Shown: one piece after another, positions 51,434-64,000 of the stretch | Layout: each line of letters opens with the position of its first letter | Numbering within the stretch: the stretch's first letter is position 1 | From: Niebla homalea | Taxonomy: Eukaryota; Ascomycota; Lecanoromycetes; Lecanorales; Ramalinaceae | Assembly: GCA_019925105.1 (NCBI GenBank) | Contig: JAHGAU010000012.1 | Span: forward strand, 1,364,001 to 1,428,000 | Direction: 5' to 3' | Length of the DNA: 64,000 nucleotides | The notes under the pieces: model-generated | Database searches by the model: none | The model's input: the letters and a program-made list of their open reading frames with translations, nothing else | What the model was told of the DNA's origin: nothing | Program-made: the position numbers and the translations under genes

Positions 51434-54400
51434 TCTAGTTAACTCTGAGTTATTATTTATACTCTATTTAAAAATTAAGTTAAAATTCTTCTTATAAAGC
51501 CTTACCTTAATCCCTTTACGCGCGAGGTAAAAATAAATTTATAGATAAATAAACTTACGACCATAATAGTAATTAAGTATAAATAAAAATATAAAGAATT
51601 CTTAAGTAAACTTATAAAGGACTATACCTTAAAAGATAAGAATTATTATTAAAATTAATAATTAGGCTTTATTTATATATTCTATTTAATAACATTTTAT
51701 TATTACTTTAATAGCTTTAAAGTTTATTTACCGTAACGCTTTTTAATCCTTACGCTACTTTTCCTTTTTTTCTTTTATTTTAATAGGGAAGTTACCTTTT
51801 CTTACTTTAAAATATATTAAAGATATTCCGCCGCGGTTAAATCATCGCTAAATATATTAACTATAACTCTTAAGAAGACGTCGCCCTTAACAGGTTAAAG
51901 TCGTTATTTAATAATTGTTCACGTTTTAAGATTAATATAGAACTTATAATAATTAATAACCTTATTATACCCTATAGACTCTCTTAAAGCCATAAAGCTT
52001 ATACCTTAATACTCTTTTATTTAACGCTTAATATATTTAAGGTCCTAGCGCCACTTTTAAAATTAATTTAATTAAAGGTAATAATAATATTTTTTTATTG
52101 CGTCTTTAAGTTTTAAACTTTAATCTTAATGAAAAACTTTTCGTTTACGGATATTTATAAAAGCGCTTCCTTTTTTAAACTTTTTTTAATTATTTTAAAT
52201 ATAGTTCTTAAGTTAAAATTATTTTATATACTTAATTAAATTTAAGATTTTAAAGGTTAATATATTTAAAGGTTTAACGTAATTATAAAGGGTTAAATAA
52301 GAAATAAGTTATAAAGAATAATTTAATAAATATAAAATGGTTAAATTACTTTAAAATATAAATAAAACGATAATTTAAAAAATATAAATTAAGTAAATTA
52401 ATAATAAAAGGGGTATAATAAACGTCGTAATCTATAAGCTTCCGGTAAAATTAAATCCTATAGGTAAAATTAAGTCTAGATATATAAATTAAATTAAAGC
52501 GGTAAGCTTATAATTATACCCTAGTAGTAACGTTATAAATAATAGGTAAAATAAGACTATTAATCGTAATATCGTATTTATAACGTGGTCGACGGAACTT
52601 ATAATACGGTTTATAAGTTTAATTTTAAATCTATATAATATACTAATTAATCTAAAAGTAATCTATATAATATTAAGCATAATAAATAAGCTTAAAATAA
52701 CGGAAGTTATATTAATAACGTTTTAATTATATATATTTATACGTAATAAGTATATCTTAATTTAATATAATAGATTAAAGTACGATAAATTAGATTACGG
52801 AAGGTAAAACTTAATTAAAAGTTTATTATACTTATATATTAATAAAGCTTGGATAATAAGCTTAAACTTCTAAATTTAAAGGATAATCTAGAGTATTATA
52901 AATAAGCTTAATAAAGCTTTATTTTTAATCGTTAAAAAAGTAAATTTATTAAGGATATAAAAGGTTTATTAAGATCTATTATTATACTTTTAACGGAGAT
53001 TTATTTATTTATTAACCTTAACCACGGTAAAGGTATTAAAGGTTAAGTATTATAAAGCGATAATAATAACGTTAATAAAAATTTACCTATATATATTAAT
53101 AGAATTTAAAATAATTTATATTAAGGGTAACTATTTAGTTACGCCTTTCTATTAAAATATAAAAATACCGGTAGTTTAAAGAGGTATATAAAGGTAATTT
53201 TAGACCCGGAAATATTTTATATAATAAATATAATAATTAATTAAAAAAGTTTTAACGATATTAAGTAATAGAATATTCTCAGTTATAAACTATTATTAAC
53301 TCAGAATAACGAAGGATTATTAATCGATTTTATTAAACTAGGTATAGATAATAAACCCGATTTAACTAATTTAACCGATTTTAACTTTTGGTTAAATTAA
53401 GCTTATTTTAATTATAACGGATTAAAAAATAATAATTAGGTTATTTATAAGACCTTATTATTTCCTAACTTTCCTTAACTATTATATAAGTATATAAACG
53501 CGGAGAACGCTGGTCCGGTAACGTACCCGAACTTTAACCACGAAAATAATCTATTTTTACTTAACGAAATTATATAGAGAATAAAGTTATTAAAAAATTA
53601 ATAAGTAAAATTTTATATTTATTTACCGTATTATAATAATTTTAAATATTTAAAATTAAAATTAATAAAAAATACGATTTTAATTAATATGGAAGATTTT
53701 ATATAGCTTATTAAGTTAAGATTACTTTAATATAATAAGTTTACTTAAAGTAGCTTTAACGTTAAACTTTATATATCGTTTAATAATTTTATAACTTAAA
53801 AGCTAACGTATAAAGTTTATTATTAAAGCTATAAAAAAAAATAAAATTATTAATTTTAAATATTATTTTATTAAAAATTCGTTTTAAGCGGTTAATTAAT
53901 ATTTAATATTATATATAAAGGATTATTAACGTTATAAATATGCCCTTTATTTTAAGTAAATCTTTTTATCTTTTTATCTTAAAATTTTTAATCGTTATAA
54001 ATAATTAATTATAAAGCGATAAAGAGCTTTTTATTATTATATATTTTATATTAAAAGCTATAAATTATAAAACGTACCATAAAATATTTAAAAAGAAAAT
54101 AGGGAAGAGCAGCTAAACGTTCTTTAAGATCCGGTTTAAACTTAACTAAGTCCGTTATATTAACGGTCTCTAGGATAAAATTAATAAATAGAACCGGCCC
54201 AATATTAATAGGTAATTCTCCAATTTAGAAATTATTAACCCCGATAGCCTAATAATTATATGAACGTTAGAACTTGAGCTTATAATAATAATTAAGAATA
54301 CAATATATTACTGAAATCTTTATTAACGATAAGTAAATTAACTGAAAAGCGTTTATATAAGTTACGGCTTAAGACGTTAAAGATAAGGTACGTTATTATA

Positions 54401-56860
54401 TAATATTAATATATTAACTTCTTCGGGTCTTTATTAAGGTTTTTTTTAATTAATAATATATAAACGTAATTATTAATTAATTAACCTTCTTTAAAGGTTA
54501 TTTAATATCGTTATTATATATTAAAATACGGACCTGGAAACGTTTAACTTATAGAATACCGGAATAAACGATATATTATATTTAACTTATATATTAAAGT
54601 CTATATCTCTTTATTTTTTAAATTACGATTATAATAATTCATTTTTTTATTATAATGATTTATTTCATTTAACTATCCTTATTATTAAGGTTACTTTATA
54701 AATAATTCTGCTTAATAATATAAATCTTTTTAATAAATATTATAACGCTTTTAAAAAATATAACGGGGTTTTATTTAAACTAAGTAAAAGTTAAAAACCG
54801 TTAATCTTACGTTTATAGCGCTAATTATTTTGCCTCCGGATCTTTCGCTTACCGTTAATAAATTTCTCCGAGAATCGGGTATGGCCTTTTAATACGTATA
54901 TATGGTTACCCGTTAAACTTTACTTTTATTTATTTACTATCGGTAAAAGGTAATAAGTAATATTATTAAAATAATAATTAATTATTTACGTTAAATTATT
55001 TTAATATAATAACGATTAATAAAAGCAAATATTTAAGCTTTAATATATTTAAGAAAGCTTTTACTTAATAATATAAATATATATTATTATATTAATAACT
55101 TATTAATAATACCGTTACGTTCTTTAATATCTTTAATAATTATTAACCCTTTACATATACTCTATATTCCGGTTATAGTTTTTCACGACGGGCTATATAT
55201 ATAATATATCGTATTAACGTTCTTTTATAATTTTTAAGTTTTAAGTATTAACGTATATATAAGGAATTTATATTATTAAAAATTAAAGAATACGTTAAGA
55301 CAAAAATTATAATTATTATATAATTATTTTTATTATAAGATACTTTAAGATCTTTAATTAAATATAACTTATTATAATTAATATTATTATTATATAGTAA
55401 TTATTTCCGCTTTAAATTATATACGGCCCTTTAACCTTCTTTATTTATTATCCGGCTTAAGCCCTATTAATATTTATATTAATTTAAAAACGGAAAGTAA
55501 TCTTAATAATTTAACCGGCCTTAAAAATTAAATAATTAAACGGGCTAAACCTATATTATTATCTTACTTTAAACGCCTTAAGTTAAATTCTATTTAATAA
55601 TTAATTAAAGGCTTTATTAAAAAACTATATAATTAATAAATATTATATATCCTATAATAAGCGTTAAATTCCCCATTTAAAGGTAAGTTAAGCTTTACGG
55701 TTTCTCTTAAACGCTTTATAAGGATAAATAAACTAGATTATACCGATTTCCGAAGGGTAAGTATTTTTATAAGATTATTTATTAATATTAATCTATATAA
55801 GTATTTTAATTTAAACTTAAAGGATATATTTATATTTTTAAGTAACTCCCGTTCTATATAACGCTTTTACCTTAAAAAAAGTATTAACGGCTTTAATATT
55901 TATATAGGGTCAATAAAATCATTTAAGTATAATTATAACTTTAAATAGAAATTAATTAATAAGGGAATCTTTATAAATAATATAATAAAACCGTATAACG
56001 TAACGGAAATTATAATTACCGTTACCCGTATTAAACGTTTATTATCGTTAATTAAATTTTCGGATATTAAGTTCCAGGCCTTTAAGAACGTTAATAAAGT
56101 TTATTTTAATAAAACGATAATTATTATAAATCCGTTTAATATAATCCGCGGTAAAATACGTTTTTTTATTTAACGGATAAAATAACCTTTAATAATCTTA
56201 AACTATTAATCGATAATATTATTAAGGATACGTAACCTAATTCTTACGATAAGATATTACTAAATAATATTTTTCTTTAAATATAATAATAATTAAATCA
56301 ATTTATTATTTTTTTAAATTATAAGTATAATTTAATATTATTAAACTTCCTGGTAAAAATTAAGGGCTTAATAAGAATAAGCAGGTAATCTAACGTTAAG
56401 CGTATTATATTACCGTTTACGGGGTTAAAACAATACGTAAATTATAGGAATATATAGTTAAAGATACGTTTTAATTTAACCAGAAAACGTATATAATTTC
56501 TACGATATATTTATAAAATACCCTTAAATATTATATTATATATCCTATATCCTCTTTTAAATCCGATAATATTATTAATTATTATATATATTAGATTAAT
56601 AATTAAAACTTAATAAGTTTTACTTAATAATACCGGGATAATATATCCGTTTTTTAAAACTATAAAGAATACGTTAAGGATAAGCGTAATAAATAAGTTA
56701 CTATTACTATAATATATAGTGACTTAATTATTACTGACTGAACCAGCCGGTATAAATTTAATAGCCCGTTCCCGGTTAAAAACTTAGTTTTATCTCTTAA
56801 TAAGCTAATTATTAATCTTAATCTTAAAAAACTTACCTTTAACGTAATATTTTTATTTAA
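51434..56860. other. Unassigned AT-rich relics
   Basis: The A-rich part (about 52,250-53,950) suggests former + strand coding, and the T-rich part (about 54,600-56,800) suggests - strand. RIP-type stops are everywhere. I looked for RT, integrase, transposase and RNA-gene signals and saw none I can support. Confidence 0.3.
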
Positions 56861-56868
56861 GCGCGTAC

Positions 56869-56893
56869 GGCTTTATCGTTAAGCGATAAAGCC
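56869..56893. other. Perfect 10-bp hairpin
   Basis: GGCTTTATCG at 56,869-56,878 and CGATAAAGCC at 56,884-56,893 are exact reverse complements around the loop TTAAG. It is followed by a little-mutated pyrimidine-rich stretch to about 56,960. It could be the end of a small element. I see no CTRR-type helitron end next to it. Confidence 0.65.
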
Positions 56894-59800
56894 CCTTTCC
56901 TACTCTCTTTTCCCTATTATACCTCTGGCGGTCCTTCCTATATTGAGTTCTCTTAATTATTTTATTTCCTTAAATTATTTTAATAACAGCCAAGGGCTAA
57001 CCTGGTTTAAATACCGAATACGTAAGTACCGGATTAAGGTCTCGATTTAATATAGAAATAAGAAAAAGCCGTTATTAAGAACTTTACGAATATAAAGGGT
57101 ATACCTTAATAGGAAACTATACGGTAAGTTTATCTACGTAAATATTAATTTGCCGTAAGTATTAATTATATTAATTGCCTATTTATTAATATATTAATTT
57201 ACTTCGTTATTATTTAACTTAAGTTAATAATAAAATAATTAAATAATAAATATAATTAGCTATTATAACGCCTACTTAATCGTTAAATTATATAACCCTT
57301 AATCTTAATAATTTAAAAAATTAATATCGCCTTTTTCTTTCTTCGTTTTTCTTTTATTTATAATTTATTTTTAAGCAATATAATTACGCTTATTATATTT
57401 ATCTTTATAAATATATAGGAATTTAATACCAATAAGTACCAATAATAATATTTTTAAGATATAATAATAATTGCTTAATAAATAAAATTAACGCTTTATA
57501 TATTATAAATACTTATTAATTTAAGCGTAAAAATAGTTATTAATTTTAATCTTATAAAGTTTATCCGTTTATCCGGCCGCGTTTCTATATATTTTAAGAG
57601 TTTCTATTATATTATAGTTAAAAGTAAATCTTTATTAAGAATAAAGATTAAAAGTTATTAATTAAAATAAAACTATAAAATCCGCTTATAATTAGTTTAA
57701 TAATAGCCTTAATAAATAGATTCCTTATTTTACTATTATCCTGGAAGATCCTATTTAATAATTATAAATTTATATATATTCTTTATTTATCCGTTATATA
57801 ATTTATAAATTTTATAATTTATAATTAATAAAGTATTTTAATAAAAAGGACCTTTACGATCTCATTAAAGTAATATTACTTACCGGAAAACATTATTAAT
57901 CCTAATTTTTCTTAATATATAAGACGGAGATCCTTAAATATATTTAATATACTTAAATTAAAAGCAGAATATAATAACGTTATATAGGTATACCTTTTGC
58001 CGTAAGTATCTTATTAAGTATTTAACGGAGAAAATAACTTATCCGTAATATTAATAAAACGTTTATAATACGGTATTATTATATCTTTAAATTTATTTAC
58101 GCTTATATACGGACTTTATTTAATTTATTAAAAATAATAAAAGGCTATTTTTACTTTAAGATTTCCCCCTTAAAAGGAAAGTTTTATTCGCGTTACGTTA
58201 TTCTTATTATTAATAATATTAAAAATTTAAAAAAGTATAGTCTTAAATCTTTATTTAAAAATATATTTTAATAATATAAGTTATATTAAGACCGTATTTA
58301 TTATTAATTATTATACCTTCTTTAACTCTTTTACCCCCGCCGTGGCTATTTTTTTCCCAAAAAAGCCTTTAATAATATATTATTTTACTTCTTTAATAAT
58401 TTTAATATAAAACTTTAAAACTTTTTTAAGCTCGTATTAAGTTCTATAATTTAGATTATTAAAAGGTTAAAAGCGTAACAATTTTTCGTCTATTATCTTT
58501 TATTAATTTTTTTGGGTGAAAAATTAAACCGATTTCCGTTTATTAATAATTAATAAATATTTACTCGGTTAATAAGAAACTTATAAAGTTTAATCTTTCC
58601 TTTAATTAATATTATTATATTATCCACGTTAATACTCCCGTAAGTAATCTTAAGCTCCTCGTGATAAAACCTTATATTATTAAGTACTTATGATTACTTA
58701 ACGTTAATTATAAAATTAAAAAGGCCTTTAATAAAGCCTACCCCTTAATATATTATTATTATTTATTACGACTTAAAGGCCGGGACTAAGTTAATCAGAA
58801 TTTCCGTTAAAGATATTTATATAAAATCGGTAATAAAATAAAGTATTTTATTCTATAAATAAGATTAATATAATAATATAATATTAAAATATAAGTACTT
58901 CCGGATTTATATTATATTAAAACCGTTAAAAAAAATAATAATTTAGATCGTAAAAATCTATTAATAAGATTCTTACCGGTAAGCGATTATAATCTATCCT
59001 AAATAATTTTCTATAAAAATAATCTTATAATCCTATTACGGATTATTCTTTTTAAGTAACGGACCGTTTATATATAGCCGATTATCTTTAATAAGGCTTA
59101 ATCGGGGGCTTTAATAACGTAAAATTAATAAAAATTATTACGATTAAGGATTTATAAGGAGTATATAATTTATACCTCTATTATATTACGGGATCTTAGG
59201 GATCTTTAAGGTAAATAGTTATAAGCTTTCCGGGGCGTTATTAATAATTAATTTTTTACCCGTAACCTAATTATTAAAGCCGCCGGGGAATTTAATTATA
59301 TACTTTTCATTAATAAATATTTTATTATTAATATATTTACCGTCCAGTTAATAATAGTTTTTTTTAAAAACTTTTATTTTCTTAAAGCTTTAATTAAATA
59401 TTATATTAATTGGAAAATCTAAATATAATAAAGGGTTTTAATATATAAGAATACCTTAAGGGGCCTTAGTTAGCTCTTTTATATAAGATTTTAGCTTTTA
59501 TCTTTTATTATAGAAGATATATTAATATTATTATTATTATTATCTTTAATAATATTATTATTATTATTATCTTTATTTTTATTATTATCCTTAATATTAT
59601 AGATTCCTCTTCCCGTTAATATAAGTTAAGTAAGATAAGTCGTTTAAACTATTAAATAACTTAAGTTAAAAGAATAATATTACGTATAAAATTCCTACCC
59701 GATTAACTCCGTATAATTAAGGGCCGTATACGTTTACCTATAACTTAAAGATATAATTTAATATAAAAGAACGGCTATTTTCGTAAAGAAATTATATATT

Positions 59801-62504
59801 ATAAATAATTTAAAAACGTAATAATAAAATTTTATAAAGAAATTTAATTAACGTTTATTATAATATAAAATGCTTTAAAGGATTTATCCGAAAAGATTAT
59901 ACGGGTTAAAAAAAGATAAGAATAATATTAAGGAATTTTCTTAACGAAATTAAGAATAAAACCTTTTTAAAATATAGAAATTAATTAAATATAAAACCTG
60001 TTTAATTTTAACCATTTTATCCTTTACCCGTTTATATTAAAGTTTCTTAATAATTTATAAGGCTACGTTTATTATATTTACTTATATACTTAAATTACTT
60101 ATTAAACTTAATTATTTAATATACGTAATTATTTAAAGTTATTAATTACTTAATATATATAATTACTTAGATTCTTTAAGTATATATAATAAATATTTAA
60201 TCTTTCTATATATTTACTTAAAATAAATAATTATTTATCTTTTTTATTATTTATTTCTTTTATTTATTTATTATTCTTAATTATTTTTTTACCTTATTTA
60301 ATTATAGAACTTAAATATTTTTCTTTTTAATTATATATTAATTATTTTTATTCTTTTCTTAAAATTACTTATTTTAAATACTTATTTATTTTATTAAGGT
60401 TTTAATATATATAGCGCTGGGATAAAATATTATTTCCGTATATATAAAAGTAAATTAAGTATTTCCTTTAATATTTTTTTATTAATTAAAGTAATTTATT
60501 TAAAATAACCCTTATATTTTATAAATAAATCTTAAAGAGGATCGGAGGTATTATAATATTATAGAAGGGCTTATTATGGCCGGTTCGTTTTTATTATAAT
60601 AACTATAACGTTTTACGGGATTAACGGTATAATAACTTTATTTAGCCTAACCCAGCATAAATATATAAAGTATCCGATACCTGCGATTTTAAGAGTTAAG
60701 GCTTTACGTATTCCTTGAAAAAAGGGTAAAAGCTAAGGATATTAATCACTATAATTATGGTACCTAGAATTATAACTTACCTTATAAAAAGTATTAAAAT
60801 CCACGTATTCTCCTTTCCGGTATTTAAAATATAATACGCGTTCTTCCTTTATATAATTACGTATATTAATATATTATCCGTTTATATTTTTTTTACTTTT
60901 TTAAATAAAAATTTATACTATTTATAAAAACGCTTTTTCTTATACTTAATAAAAGTTAAATCTTATAATTAAAGTATTATAATATAAAGGTTTTATTAAT
61001 ATTAATTTAAGTTCTTATATTAAAGTAGCTTTATTAATAACGGGCGTTTTATTTATTAAGTAAAATAATAAGTTTATTACTTTAAAATAGGAACAAATAA
61101 CCTTTATTTATTAATTAACCGTACGCGTTAACCTATCTTATGAGTAATAAAATAACTTTATTCCCCCTATAGCTTTATAATAATAATATTATTTACGTAA
61201 ATAGATCCTATTTAAATTTATAATATTACCGCTGGCGGCATTTTCTTTGCCCTTTTAATTTATTATTTCTCTTTATGTATCTCTTTTTAATTATAAAATT
61301 ATATATTATTTTATTTTTTTAAGTATTTTATTTATTTAATTTTTATTAAACGTAAGCGTTTTCTAAATCTTTTAACTTATTAATATACGTCCTTTTATTA
61401 CGATATATTAAATTATATAACGGTTTATAATATAATTAAGGTAAAAATACGGAATAAACCGGTACTCGAATAAATATTTTCGCCGTATTTAACTTCACCT
61501 TATTATTCTTTATTAACCGTTTTAACTTTATAATAAGTTTATTAAGACTTTCTTTATATATGTACGTTAAATTATATTACTTTATAAGAATAATAGTTAT
61601 TTTATAAAACGTTATTTACGTAAGTTTCTTCTTCGTTTTTAATAAGTTTACGTTATAAAATTAACGTTAATTTTATAGGTTTTTAATAAGTTATATTTTA
61701 ATTATAATAATATAGCCTTATTTATTTATTTTAAGTTATATTAACCTTCTTAACTCTTTTATTATTATTTACGGTCCGGGCGCTACTATTTAAGCTTTAC
61801 CGTAAAGTTATATATTACGTTAACGATTTTCGCTATTTTTACGTTATAACGTTATCTTAAGTACGGCTTTTACGTGCCGCGATTAAGCCTTACCGTTACT
61901 TTGGTTATTTCGGCAGCGATTATAGCCTCCCGTTTATTAATAATTATCTTCTATAACTTTATATAATATTAATTATACGTAATTATAAAAATATTTTAAA
62001 TCCGTGACGTAATATAAATTAGAATGAAAATTAATCGTCCTTAAATTATTAAACCCGATTAATACGTATATTTTTAGATATTAAGTTTCAGTTTTTAATT
62101 TTTCTTTTAAATATATTTATTTATAATAACGTAATAAAATTACGATATTAATAATTAATATTTTAATATTTATTTTTTAATTAAATTATATTCTAACTTT
62201 AATTAAAAGTTATTCCGTTTTATAACGTTTAAGCCTTTATAAGCCTAAATTAATAGTCTTTACGGTAATAATATTAAGATAATAAATTACGGGAACGTAT
62301 TTATATTCGCTTTTAATATCGGTATTATTACGTAAATATTTTATTTTAAAAATATACTTATAAATTTTAAATATTACTACTTACGTACGTAAAGTATATT
62401 CTTTATATAATAGCTTAATGAAGAAGGTATACGTCCTTTAAATAATATTAATATACCGATTAATAAACGTATAAATAATTAAGATTAAATATAAAGTTAA
62501 ATAA
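56894..62504 (-). other. T-rich unassigned relics
   Basis: Mostly T-rich on the + strand, so former genes were probably on the - strand. The segment around 58,300-59,350 gives long - strand stretches whose stops are all explainable by RIP, without a motif I recognise. No LTR pair, tRNA or rRNA seen. Confidence 0.3.
59527..59590. repeat. TTA microsatellite
   Basis: Runs of TTA/ATT triplets separated by TCTTTAAT and CTTTATTTTT. Simple repeat with no further signal. Confidence 0.75.
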
Positions 62505-62544
62505 CGGTAGCTTTTTAATTATGTCGTTAATAAAAATAATTATA

Positions 62545-62588
62545 TAAATAAAGAGGGTTCTTACGGTAATAAGAAGCAATATAATAAT
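62545..62588. repeat. 44-bp direct repeat, copy 1
   Basis: A 44-bp block starting TAAATAAAGAGGGTTCTTAC is repeated without a mismatch at 62,680-62,723, 135 bp away. A shorter shared GGTAGCTTT ... ATGTCGTTAA pattern (62,506 and 62,595; 62,521 and 62,623) overlaps, so the region is a local multi-step duplication. Confidence 0.88.
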
Positions 62589-62679
62589 TATATAGGTAGC
62601 TTTCGCGGTATAATGCGACTTTATGTCGTTAACGTTTAATAGATCCTTCGCGTTTATATATACGTATTACGTAACTTCT

Positions 62680-62723
62680 TAAATAAAGAGGGTTCTTACG
62701 GTAATAAGAAGCAATATAATAAT
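62680..62723. repeat. 44-bp direct repeat, copy 2
   Basis: Exact second copy of the block at 62,545-62,588. Flanks diverge at once on both sides. Confidence 0.88.
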
Positions 62724-63214
62724 CATAATTCAATCCGTAAGCTTTACGGTAAGCCTTAACTAAATATAATTATCCGTATTAAGGTAAATAATAAGCATAA
62801 TTCTCTATTAATATCCAGTAAGTTTTTATTTAAAGGTATTAAGTTACGTTTAATTTAATATAGCTTCGGCCGACTTATAAATATAAAACCGAATTTAAGA
62901 GATCGTAGCCACGTATATAAATAAAGATATAAAACTGATATATTTAAATTTCCGCCCGCGGGAGAATTATGCTTAATGGATATTAAGATTTTTAAAGGTT
63001 AAATATAAAGGAATAGCTTAATAATTAATCGAAAAATAAACTAAATTGGTATTATGCCTTAAGCCAATTAAATCCGTTTATTTATAATTACTGCTACTTT
63101 TTCACCGTTTTTATGGAACTTTTATTAGTAAGTATCTATATCTTTAACGGTTTTAATTTACCGTTATACGGACCTAAATCCGTTTAATCAAATCTTAATA
63201 ATTATTCTTAAGTA
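62724..63214. other. AT-rich spacer, no gene seen
   Basis: RIP-type sequence without a recognisable frame, repeat or RNA gene. Confidence 0.35.
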
Positions 63215-63350
63215 CTTACCCATTTTAACTAAGACCGGAGCAGGGGGTTTTACTAAGGACCCCTTTCATAAACCCCCTTCCTAGTTCTATTTAAGTCTTA
63301 TTACTGTATATTAGTCTTTTACCTTCTATCCACTTTTTCTTTCGAGACTT
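63215..63350. other. Little-mutated patch with a 9-bp hairpin
   Basis: AGGGGGTTT at 63,242-63,250 and AAACCCCCT at 63,270-63,278 are perfect inverted repeats around a 19-nt loop. The surrounding bases keep CpA/TpG and normal G+C. It may be a terminus of a small element or spared single-copy DNA. Confidence 0.5.
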
Positions 63351-64000
63351 TAATATATTCTTAAGTATATTTTAGGGTATTAAACGATATATTCTTTTCG
63401 TTATATTCTTAGTTTCCGTTTTTTATTATTATATAAGGTTAATTATAAAACGAGGGTTAAAATTAAAATTAAAACCGATCCCCAAGATTATTTAATAAAT
63501 TTACCCGGATTTATTTTTAAATATTCCTTTTATTAATACTTTAAACGATTTTATTTTATCTTGGGTTAAAAACAGCTAAGGTTTTTACCACGTATTAATA
63601 AGCAATACCGACATTATTAATTATATATAAGTATTATAACGCCTGGCTATATATTTACGATATTTTTCTCGATATCTGAATATTTATATTACGTAAAAAT
63701 CTATTAAGATATTTATTCCTTAAGAAGGAAGGCAATTATTATAGGGATATCAATATAATTCTTATTAAGTTAATACGGGAATAAATACCTTAAAAATCCT
63801 GAAGAAAAGTACGTTTTATTATTGGGATAAAATACAATTAAATAATTAATAAACTTTTTTTTTTTTATAATTTTTAAAAACGGTTATTTTTATATAATAG
63901 ACTTTACGGTAATTATTAATTATCTGATCGTTATAAAAGCGGTTAAAAAAACCGTTTAAGGTATTAAATCTTTTATTAATGAAAATAATTTGATTATTAC
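63351..64000. other. AT-rich end of window, no gene seen
   Basis: RIP-type composition again, running off the window. Nothing assignable. Confidence 0.35.

Noticed and set aside
56869..56960. Helitron 3' end
   Set aside because: The hairpin is right in size, but no CTRR end follows at the expected distance and no 5' TC end was found.
1..64000. Organelle or bacterial DNA on account of low G+C
   Set aside because: Fungal copia, gypsy and Tad-type LINE relics, TSDs, LTRs and the CpA-specific loss typical of RIP all indicate nuclear DNA of a filamentous ascomycete. No organelle genes or ribosome binding sites are present.
1..64000. Telomeric repeats or rRNA genes
   Set aside because: I looked for TTAGGG-type arrays and for conserved rRNA blocks and saw none.

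Overview
The window is a gene-poor, extremely A+T-rich block whose mutation pattern is that of repeat-induced point mutation (RIP). CpA and TpG are almost absent and TpA is everywhere: positions 9,901-9,960 hold 13 TpA and no CpA or TpG, while the patch at 22,801-22,860 holds 2 TpA, 7 CpA and 4 TpG. Every former reading frame is studded with TAA/TAG/TGA at places where CAA, CAG, TGG or CGA would fit. RIP plus Tad-type LINEs and copia and gypsy elements points to a filamentous ascomycete (Pezizomycotina), in an AT-rich subtelomeric, centromeric or interstitial transposon cluster. I name no species. I see no intact gene.

Left half, resolved by target-site duplications (TSDs). A gypsy-type relic on the + strand (about 1-2812 and 15,215-18,720) is split by a full-length Tad-like LINE on the - strand (LINE-1: 2,813-6,046, 11,659-13,209 and 14,233-15,214; TSD ACTTAATAATTT). 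LINE-1 is itself split twice: by a nearly full-length + strand LINE (LINE-2, 6,047-11,648; TSD ATTATAATTA) and by a 1-kb 5'-truncated - strand LINE (LINE-3, 13,210-14,220; TSD GCTTTATAATTT). From about 19,390 to 24,860 there are long RIP-broken + strand reading frames that I cannot name. The last ends in a 45-bp minisatellite that encodes a 15-residue repeat. An unmutated patch lies at 22,777-22,932.

Middle. A copia element (copia-1, +, from 24,908) is interrupted at 30,058 by another full-length LINE (LINE-4, 30,059-31,724 and 37,795-41,906; TSD ATATACTTTTAA). LINE-4 holds a complete 6,065-bp copia of the same family (copia-2, -, 31,725-37,789; two 162-bp LTRs; TSD CTAGA). The two families therefore invaded each other. 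Copia-2 is much less mutated in the last 0.75 kb, which has no partner in copia-1. This is a natural illustration that RIP follows homology.

Right third (41,919-64,000) is mostly T-rich on the + strand, suggesting - strand coding relics, but I could not assign any to a family. It has a 187-bp tandem triplication, a 27-bp triplication, a 44-bp exact direct repeat, two hairpins and a few little-mutated patches, one carrying the preserved start of an unknown - strand frame at 51,305-51,433.

There is no working pathway here. The genes acted only as parts of retroelements (gag, protease, integrase, reverse transcriptase, RNase H), and all are disabled. Coordinates tied to TSDs, LTRs and repeats were read base by base. 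Domain limits inside the relics are approximate because they come from translating RIP-degraded DNA by eye.
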